Assembly (NCBI GenBank): GCA_018894105.1
Contig: CM032129.1
Location: 31,823,468-31,887,467 of the forward strand
Source of the DNA: Jacaranda mimosifolia
Taxonomy: Eukaryota > Streptophyta > Magnoliopsida > Lamiales > Bignoniaceae
Length of the DNA: 64,000 bases
Direction of reading: 5' to 3'
Under the pieces are notes generated by a model. That model saw only the letters and a list, made by a program, of their open reading frames with translations, was not told the origin of the DNA and searched no databases. This document shows positions 56,015 to 64,000 of this stretch, piece after piece (the stretch's first letter is position 1; each line of letters starts with the position of its first letter). A program made the position numbers and the translations under genes.

Positions 56015-57472
56015 CTATTCACTATCCGAAGACAAGTAAGAACCGGCAACATTTCCCCTTACAAGGCTTTGCAATCCAGGCTTCAATTCTTTTCTACAAA
56101 ATTCCTCGTACTCTGCTCTATCCCCTCCTTTTTTCTTAACCTCAACCACTCTCAAAGATGGCGTTAATTCAAATATCTCGGCTGAAATTGTCAAAGGTCC
56201 TTTGGCACCATCTCTGGATCCCTCAAGACTCACTCTACAATCCTTTTTCCTCACTGCAAAGCTCATCACCTTCGCGATTTCCTCCAACTTTGATATGATT
56301 GTTGAAACTGGTGCTCCTGAAATAAATCTTGTACCTTCATCTGATCCTTCGTCAAACAGCCCTGATAAATCAAAACCACGCGAAAAAGAAATTACATCAA
56401 ACGCATTCAAGCTAGCAGGCCTGGGAAGACTGGTGATCTTCCTTCTTGTCTCCAACTCAGACTCAGATTCAGAGAATGATTGTTCAGAAAAGGAATCAAC
56501 ATCATCATCATTCTCATGATCATTATAACTACAAAATTTATCATCCTCAATGTAGAATTTCACATGCTTAAACCCCGTTTGGAACCATTTAGTATTCATG
56601 ATCTCTGGAATTGTGATCCGGGTTTCAGGGTTTATGTCGAGCAAACGACTTAAAAATCGAACCAATTCAGGGGAAAACCACCTGGGACACCTAAATTCAC
56701 CTGTGAGGATTTTCTTATACATCGCCATGACATTTTGATCATAAAATGGCAAATAGCCCGCCATCAGAACAAACAAAGTCACCCCACAGCTCCAAATATC
56801 AACCTTCGCCGCATCATACCCCTTCTTCGCCAACACCTCCGGCGCCACATACGCCGGAGTCCCACAAAAAGTGTGAAAAAGGCCGTCTTGCTTAATCTGA
56901 TCAGATATCGCACTCAGCCCAAAGTCGGACACTTTAAGATTCCCATCTTCATCGAGTAATATATTTTCAGGCTTCAAATCGCGGTGGTATACGCCGCGGG
57001 CGTGGCAGAAGGCCACCGCGGAAACCAATTGCTGGAAATACTTTCTAGCAACTTCCTCCTTAAGCCTGCCCGTCGCAACCTTGTCGAATAGCTCACCACC
57101 CTTTACATACTCCATTACAAAGAAGACTTTAGATTTGGTCGCCATAACCTCAAACAATTGCACAATATTCGGATGGCGAACTCTCCTCAAGATTGAGATC
57201 TCCCGCTTGATGTGAGCTGACAAACCCACTTTCAAGATTTTCTCTTTATCAATCGCCTTAATCGCCACGCTTTCCCCCGTCTTGACGTTCCTCGCGTGAT
57301 ACACCTTAGCGAAGGTTCCATGGCCGAGAAGTTTCCCAATTTCGTATCGGCCTAATAAAAGTCCCTTCAATTCTTTTTGATTCGGGACTTTGCCTGAGAT
57401 ATTAGCATCGGCGTATGCTGCGAGGGCGGCAGCGGCGACGGCCATGATTCTGAAATTCCGGCAGCTTTTCAA
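56015..57472 (-). CDS. CIPK12: CBL-interacting protein kinase, CIPK12/18/19 type
   Basis: An intronless SnRK3 kinase of 485 residues from the first ATG, or 476 from the in-frame Met10 (57445), which I favour because family members start soon before the alanine-rich leader. The kinase domain (about 43-298) has GHGTFAKV, catalytic Lys72, HRD at 163-165, DFG at 183-185 and [14 protein letters not shown] in the activation loop. An acidic serine-rich linker (about 308-345) precedes the NAF motif ([13 protein letters not shown] at 356-358). The C-terminal block [20 protein letters not shown] is characteristic of the CIPK12/18/19 group. Everything needed for activity is intact. The sequence cannot separate CIPK12 from CIPK19, which are the two Arabidopsis duplicates at this position. 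Confidence 0.92.
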   Translation of the reverse strand: MKSCRNFRIMAVAAAALAAYADANISGKVPNQKELKGLLLGRYEIGKLLGHGTFAKVYHARNVKTGESVAIKAIDKEKILKVGLSAHIKREISILRRVRHPNIVQLFEVMATKSKVFFVMEYVKGGELFDKVATGRLKEEVARKYFQQLVSAVAFCHARGVYHRDLKPENILLDEDGNLKVSDFGLSAISDQIKQDGLFHTFCGTPAYVAPEVLAKKGYDAAKVDIWSCGVTLFVLMAGYLPFYDQNVMAMYKKILTGEFRCPRWFSPELVRFLSRLLDINPETRITIPEIMNTKWFQTGFKHVKFYIEDDKFCSYNDHENDDDVDSFSEQSFSESESELETRRKITSLPRPASLNAFDVISFSRGFDLSGLFDEGSDEGTRFISGAPVSTIISKLEEIAKVMSFAVRKKDCRVSLEGSRDGAKGPLTISAEIFELTPSLRVVEVKKKGGDRAEYEEFCRKELKPGLQSLVRGNVAGSYLSSDSE

Positions 57473-57580
57473 ATGCTTTTATTGGTGGTGGGGCTCCAGT
57501 GGTGGCTACGCCGTTGGGCTCGAGCTGGTGTTACTGCGTTTGTGTTGTGCTCCCCTTGTCAGTTCGGTTATTTGTGAGGT

Positions 57581-57590
57581 CTATAAATAG
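57581..57590 (-). promoter_or_regulatory. TATA-like box of the CIPK12/19-type gene
   Basis: On the minus strand the sequence reads CTATTTATAG, about 110-120 bases upstream of the first ATG and 135-145 before Met10. It is a variant TATA element, so confidence is modest. Confidence 0.4.
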
Positions 57591-58826
57591 ATGGGAAAAA
57601 ATGATAGATTTTGAGAATTAATTAAATTTTATAAGTCGAAGAAATAATAAATAAAAATAATAGCGTCATATCCACATGAAGAAGACATGATTGAGTATAA
57701 AGCACGACGATTATCAAAAGGAAAAAAATAAAAGTAAGTCAAAAATCAATAATTGGCTAATATTGAATATCATGAGAAAATAAAAGTGAAAAAAATAAAT
57801 TACTGCATAAATAACTTGAATAAAATAAAATATCTGGAACGCCAAATTTTAAAATAATCAAGTTAAAGAAAAGAGTTTTATTGTATACAGAAATTAAAGA
57901 ATTTTTATCGCTTAAATTGTATTCACAAGTTGCATATGTACTCTGCATAGGTCTCTCAAAATTCTAATTCTCTAATTAATAGAAATAAAATAATATAAAA
58001 TAAAATTATATTTTGTTATATAATAGTTAATTCCCTTCAAAATAATGTCAGATAAATTATGTTTATCTTTAAAATACCTAACTCTCGGAAAGATGATGTA
58101 TATTTTAAAATCACAATAAATGTCATATGTGTACGTTATGATTACCAAGTGCATTTGAACTAGTGGAATTAGTTTATCCATAAAAAAAAGTATGATGTTG
58201 GCGATTCGAATTTAATGAACTATTGGCATGCGTGTGTATAAATTAAAAAAATAAAAAAATATTTATTTAAATAAAAAATAAATGATAAATTCAATTATTT
58301 AAATATAAAGAGTTTTTATATAAATTAAAAAAAAAAAACAAAAACTTTCATATCGAATTTACTAAGAAACATATAAAAAATTATATCTTTTAATAAATAC
58401 TCAAACATGAATTGACGCGTCAAAATGAGATAAGAAAACGTTGGTGAAGGCAGCTGTCAACTTTCAACTGCAACATAGAAAATTGTTAAATCTTAAATGT
58501 GAAATGCTAATGAGTCATTGCCTCATCGGCTCTAACGTGTACTTTGACCGGCCATTTCCTGGGCTTGTAATGCGGATCTCAATTGGTTTGGGAATTTCTT
58601 TGAGCCCAAATAGGTCGGCCCAACAGGTAATAATGGAGGGTTCATAAACCTAATATACCAAATATACCCTCACACAGTAAAAGTAAAAAAAAAAAAAAGA
58701 ATTATGAAGAAAAAATTACTAATTATGTTTATAATTTTTTTTTCTTTTATAAATTCACGTGATTTGAGCATTCATATTTGAACCCCAAATTACACAAATA
58801 TAAGTATGCGGGTAGTGCCATTCGAC
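57591..58826. other. Intergenic, nothing recognised
   Basis: AT-rich upstream region of the CIPK12/19-type gene. No further genes. Confidence 0.45.
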
Positions 58827-59052
58827 TAGGGATGCAAATGAGTCGAGCCAGCTCGCTAATCGAGTTCAAACTCTAATTTGAATTGATCTCGAGCCATCTG
58901 TATGTAGACTCAAGACTCGCGAGCTAATATATAGTTAAATATTATTTTTTATTTTATTAATAAATATATATTATATTATTATTTTTTTATTTTGAGTTCG
59001 AGGTCGAAAATTTTGTCCAAATTCGGCTCAACTCAACTCAATTGCACCCCTA
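58827..59052. mobile_element. Short hAT-type MITE with near-perfect 8 bp duplication
   Basis: The ends are TAGGGATGCAAATGAG and CTCAATTGCACCCCTA. Flanks CATTCGAC (58819-58826) and CACTCGAC (59053-59060) match at 7 of 8 bases. It is 226 bp, related by its ends to the 7675-8478 element. Confidence 0.7.
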
Positions 59053-59060
59053 CACTCGAC

Positions 59061-60620
59061 TATTTGACCGTTGCCAATTAGATTGATAAACTTTAATTAT
59101 ATAGAAATTAATTGTTAGTCTATATATATGTTGGGTAAAAGAATATGATATAAACACAATCTTATTAAATAAGTTATAATTATGTGTGAATTCTTGAATT
59201 TTGATTGATTAAATCTTTAAGTTGAATTTGTTTTTTATATAGTTCATGAACAAATATGAACCAATATTTTATTCAACACATAACAAAATAATTTCTTGAA
59301 TGAGTTGATGAGAGTTGGACTAGCTAATTCCAGTTGTACATTCTTCTTTGGAATGATTGGTTTGGATCACACGGGATTTAGGTGGATCCATCGAGTGAGT
59401 CAACGGTTACCGTCCAAATACACTTCAATTTTCAAGAAAAAAAATAATTTGATGGCACGTGAAAATTTTATTATTACATGAAAAGGGTCCAACGTGGGAA
59501 AGATTTTATGGGAAATAAATTATTACATTTGAAAAGATGGGGAAAACTAGTTTGAGATATGATATGGAAATGTGGCTCGAGGTTTGCATGTATTAATATT
59601 AAAATACCTCATGATTTTGATTAAGTTTCCATTTGAACATTCTCAATGCATGTCCACATTATTATTCTTAACTCTAATTATATCTAAAAGATGCGCTCAC
59701 ATTATGTAATATATATTTAATGTATTATTATGTTTAAATTAATCGATTATTATTATTATTTTTTACATTGATAGAAGCGATCGTGCTAGAAATGGCTTGG
59801 CACGAAAAAAATTTCCACTCTTAAATTATTAAAATAGTTGTGAGAAAAGTTTGTATAAAAAATAAATAGTTGGCGATAATAAATGCATAATTGTAAAGCT
59901 ATTTATACTCACTTCGAATCTTCTATTTTATTTTTTATTCTATCTCTTATTTTAATTTATTGTATTTATGTCAAGTGTATGTGTTTCTCAATTAATTATT
60001 TTTATAAAAAAATATTTAATATACGTGTCATAAATTCATAAAATGAAATAGAAAATGGAATAGATGATTTAAATCAATATATATATATATGTTATACATA
60101 TTGGGATATATTTATTGGCTAATAAAGGAGTGTGCTTAAATATGATGTTGTCATTAGGGATTTGTCCATATTTAATTACCCTTGACGAGTCAAATACAAG
60201 TAACACATGGGATTTGACCGAATTGACTAAACACGTGTGAACTTGTTCTATTTGAAAATTGACTTTTGATTTGAGGTATTTTGTATGATAAAGATAACCT
60301 TCTGGGATGAATGTATAGTTGCGCGGAAAATAATTATATCAAAATTCAATACAATAATTTGATATATCTATATATATATATATATATAACGATCAGAATT
60401 ATTACAGTGTGTTTGATTTTATTTTCAAAGTTATCTTTAGTTTTTATATATTTTTAAAAAATTGAAAAGGTAGTTATGATTTGAAAATAAAAATAAAATT
60501 GTATTTAGATGTTTTGTTGGAATGTTATAATTAGAGTAAGTATAAGGTTGAAAGTTAGTTGGTTTATATTTTTTATATTTAAAAAAAATTATTTTCTTTT
60601 AGATACATATTTTATTAATT
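59061..60620. other. Intergenic with a small MITE and (TA)n
   Basis: The second copy of the 170 bp MITE lies at about 59909-60078. A (TA)n microsatellite is at about 60367-60388. No gene. Confidence 0.45.
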
Positions 60621-60621
60621 T

Positions 60622-62175
60622 TAAAATAATAGTGAGTTATAACATCTAGACCGAGAGGCTCCTTCTCTTGTCCAAGGCGCTACCTACTTTATATCACGAG
60701 TCTTCTAAATAATAGAGGGTACATTTATTAAATCCAAAGTATGTAACTTCTACAAGCAACACCTGTCAAAGGTTCAAATGTAAACCAAAATATCATAAAT
60801 TACACTTAGCATTTCTATCACTCTCATTAGAGAATAATAATAAAACAACGTAAATCTGAATGACTTAGTGAGATAGTTTAGCAATAACAATAGAGTGGTA
60901 AATTTCTCAAAAATTATATAAACAACAAGTAGAAACATTAAAATTCTCATAAGTCGTGAGAGAAGATTTTAATCAAGATTTAGAGTGATCCATCTCACTG
61001 CCGTCCCATACTAGTGATGAGACTTCACAAATTCACTATCTCTCACGAAGGTTTAAATGACAATTACGACCACAAAGTGTCGATATGTCACTTGAATATT
61101 CACTGGTTCTATGTCAGATACTCGAATTTCAAAGCATAAAAATAAAATTAATAATCACTTTTACACTTTTACTGTTGATGATTCTCCTATCTTATCACTC
61201 TATTTTCAACAACATAAAAATCCTCATTCCTCCAAAGTACCAAGTGATTGGCTTGGACACTTAGTCACTCACTAGGCATGGCTAGCCGCATGCCTGATCC
61301 CATTCATAGGTTGTTACCTCCAGCTGGCCTACTGAGTAGGGATTATATGAGCATCGTGCACATGTATCAATCGAAAGATCTGTCATTGTCGGTCTGTCCC
61401 TCCCGACTGTCTTTCGTAACCGATCCCAGGGCCCACCCCCAAGGGTATTAATATAATCACTAATATCACTAAATATGCCCAACAACATTTCACTTAATAT
61501 ATCACTTTGCCATGTTAAGTATGTAATCACTGATTCAGCCCAAGCTGGTTTTAAGCTAGACATGGCGAGTAAAATATATATTTTGAAATTACTTTTCAAC
61601 TTCCTCAATACAATCGCCAAATATTAGGTAAAGTGATATCAATTAATATCAACAGAAGTACTAAGTATAACAGGGCGATGTGAAGTACTATTTTCAATGC
61701 ATAGATAAAAGGGAAGCAAACGACCAAGATATATTAACAAGTATATACATTCTTTTCCCAGCAAAGGAATCTCATACTATTGAGTATAAACTCATTTGTA
61801 CAAATGCAGAGGAAGTTCCTAATTGTCTGGACGCTCAAGCCCTGGCTTCCTAATCAAATCGAGAACTGTCATAAGATAACCTGGGTTATCATTCTATCAA
61901 TCCTCTTATTCTTAAATATAAATATAGTTAATATCTTTATCAAACTTAAGGTTATTTTGGCACTCGAGTTCAATTATATGTTATATCAGATGGCCTTAAT
62001 CTTACAACTATATGATACTTCAGTATTACAAGCTTTGCTTACTTGAGCTCAATCATTCCCACTTTATCGTCTTAACATTTTAACCGTCTTAATAGCTTTA
62101 CGTGCTCGAGCCAACTCAATCCTTAAACTACCCCAACAACTTTATTCGTCACTTTACTTATTTTACAATACATAA
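60622..62175. mobile_element. Possible LTR-like repeat remnant
   Basis: This stretch differs in composition from its surroundings and starts with TATAACATCTAGACCGAGAGG, reminiscent of plant LTRs that begin TGTAACAYC. It runs to about TTTTACAATACA, just before a poly-G tract (62178-62188). I found neither a TSD nor coding sequence. The call rests on composition and the start motif only. Confidence 0.25.
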
Positions 62176-62407
62176 TGTGGGGGGGGGGGTCCAGATTCCT
62201 AAATCAGTTGGGTTTTATGAGTTTATCATGTCCAGGCCTGATAATTCATTTTCGTTCTAGCATTTGTATATTGTGTCTTTAGATTAAATTCTACCACATT
62301 TCATTCATAGCATACCATGTTATCGGCTAAAGACATAGTTTTAAATCAACATTTCTTAAGTTAGCAGGCTTATGTCTCGTAATTAGTTTGTGCAATACTT
62401 ATAATAG

Positions 62408-63385
62408 GTTAAATTACATTTGGATAATTGGCACTTTGCACCATAAAAACACATTTAAAATCCATTTTGCACTCTCAAAACACAAAAATGGCATAATGCA
62501 CCTAAAAATATATTTTCTTTGGCAAGTTGCACCCCAAAGTGTTTTTTCCCCCAAAATAGTTTAATTCAAGAGAGGGCAAAAATGTACAAACATCTTCTAG
62601 GGTTATCTCTCACTTAAACTTTCGAAATTTACTTCATTTTTCTTCCAAAAAATCGACCTGTGTAAAAAAGAAATAAAGAGAGTTGTTCATCCCCAAATTC
62701 ACATAAGATTTTCTTCATAATCATTCAATCACCATCTCAAAACTCAAAATATCCAAAAATTAGCCTTAAATTTCGATTACCATTAGAGCCATGGTGTGGA
62801 AATTAAGGAATAGTCTTCAGCCTTCTGATTGTGATGAGAAATTTTTTTACCTTGCAATTCTTTTATTGAAATTATCTTTTGGCCAGAAATAGTGTTCACT
62901 TTGCCATTTTAAAGTACTAATTTTGAATCGAAAAATGATGACAATAATTATAAGAAAAAAGACTTGAAATTGAGTTTTTTTTTTTAAAAAGAAAATTAAA
63001 AGTGATTAAATGATAGCATTATTTTTTTTTTCAATTTTTTTTAGATAAGTTAATTAATGGCATGAGTTTGGTTGTTCCATTATTTGTCATATATCTTCAT
63101 TTTCTTTTTATTTTTTTGGACTTATATAGAATTTTTGACTTTTTACATAAAATTCTAAAATTATCTTATTAAATGATGGTAAGAAAGTTGTCTAGAAGGT
63201 GTTTGGACATTTTTGCCCTTGTCTAAATTGAGTTATATTGGTAGAAAATCACATTGGGGTGCAACCGGCCAAAATAAATATATTTTCAGGGTATATTATG
63301 CCATTTTTATTTTTTGAGGATGAAAAGTGCTTATTAAATGTGTTTTTTAGGTGCAAAGTGCCAATTACCCAATTACATTTTAATA
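62408..63385. mobile_element. Long-TIR element (about 200 bp arms), MULE-like
   Basis: The left arm has TAATTGGCACTTTGCACC, then ACACATTTAA, AAAAATGGCATAAT, GTTGCACCCCAA and GGGCAAAAATGT. The right arm, read in reverse complement, has the same landmarks in the same order and spacing. The arms are about 200 bp each and roughly three-quarters identical by eye. The interior is about 570 bp and non-coding. No TSD was resolved. Confidence 0.65.
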
Positions 63386-63705
63386 ATCTTAGTTCATAAG
63401 GTAATTAAACTTCAATTCAAAAATTCAATTACGCTTAAAAAATTAATCGAATTAAAAATTGATTATTGAAAATTGCCCAAATTGGATCGAATCGAGATCC
63501 AATCTCAAGTCGAGAATAGCACAGACGGATTCAAAATCACATTTTAAGTCATCTGTCAGCTTGCCGCCGCTAGTCGCTATGCGTCGTTGCCGGAGGTGGA
63601 GTTGGCCACACCGAAAGATACGCGTCATCACGGCGAATAGGACGCCCCATTCAAATTCTAGTTTCGACTCCGGCACGTCAATCAATTGGCATTTAAAGCC
63701 GCGCG

Positions 63706-63716
63706 AACCCTAACCC
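63706..63716 (+). promoter_or_regulatory. Telo-box-like motif near a possible gene start
   Basis: AACCCTAACCC lies in a GC-richer stretch that begins near 63500. Telo-boxes are common just upstream of or in the leaders of plant housekeeping and ribosomal genes. Following it are CGCCACCGCAG/GTCAAAA, a possible donor, and then pyrimidine-rich sequence. The gene itself, if real, lies mostly outside the window. Confidence 0.3.
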
Positions 63717-64000
63717 ACAGCCGTCGTGCCACCAGCTCAATTCCTCCGCCACCGCAGGTCAAAATACCAAATTGACACCACCACCACCTTGCCCATGTCC
63801 TTGCGACCAAAACTCACCTAGTCCTTATCTATTTCTGTCGCCGGTAGCTGTGGAATTGTCACTTCCACCGTGCTTCGCCATCGGCTTCATTTTTCTATGA
63901 TTTCGCAAGTTGTTTTCAGGAGTTCTTGGCATGGTTTTGCTCCTTGAGCTGAGAGGATCTAACCATGGTGCTGGTTTTCGATTTTGGGTTAAAACAAAGG

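Noticed and set aside
1..64000. CRISPR array, operon or bacterial defence system
   Set aside because: The window is plant nuclear DNA; the direct repeats seen are MITEs, LTRs and microsatellites without spacer structure.

Overview
This is a 64 kb piece of nuclear DNA from a eudicot plant. The genes have plant intron structure, the gaps are very AT-rich, and there are many plant MITEs, solo LTRs, a TRIM array, a complete hAT transposon and a piece of plastid DNA. I cannot fix the species or family from the sequence alone.

The gene order, left to right, is: two tandem PYR/PYL abscisic acid (ABA) receptor genes (1588-2214 and 8926-9489, +); a decayed DUF688-type gene (about 14.1-15.9 kb, +); a small secreted orphan protein (17368-17751, +); a 13-exon leucine-rich-repeat receptor pseudokinase of the MRH1/MDIS1 type (19414-23776, +); a DOG1-like 4 gene (24293-25048, -); a DOG1 gene (32176-32922, +); an intronless CIPK20-type kinase (45296-46657, +); and an intronless CIPK12/19-type kinase (56015-57472, -). 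From memory of the Arabidopsis map, this order matches two Arabidopsis segments created by genome duplication: At4g18620-18700 (PYL13, DUF688, MRH1, DOGL4, CIPK12) and At5g45810-45870 (CIPK19, CIPK20, DOG1, MDIS1, DUF688, PYL11, PYL12). The window carries the union of both. It therefore looks like the less-reduced ancestral block, rich in ABA, seed-dormancy and calcium-kinase genes.

The gaps are mostly mobile DNA. The best-supported elements are a 4373 bp hAT element at 37577-41949 with 12 bp terminal inverted repeats (TIRs), a perfect 8 bp target-site duplication (TSD) and an intact two-exon transposase. There are two solo LTRs of one family (28296-28955 and 47405-48086), each with a perfect 5 bp TSD; the first is nested in a hAT-type MITE. 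A TRIM array with three LTRs lies about 250 bp upstream of the DOGL4 start. Several hAT MITEs and Tourist-like (TTA) MITEs have readable TSDs. Two MULE-like elements have long TIRs. A plastid insertion (trnL-CAA and adjoining spacer) sits at about 36.5-36.8 kb. The last 300 bases become GC-richer and contain a telo-box-like motif, which may be the start of another gene that leaves the window.

Functionally, PYL receptors inhibit clade A PP2Cs when ABA is bound, DOG1 acts on the AHG1/AHG3 members of that phosphatase group, and CIPKs relay calcium signals, with some linked to ABA responses. No direct partnership among these particular copies can be read from DNA. The most notable gene-level oddities are that the DOG1 protein lacks both histidines of the Arabidopsis haem-binding pair, and that the second PYL copy has a start codon at the ancestral position that opens only a four-codon reading frame.
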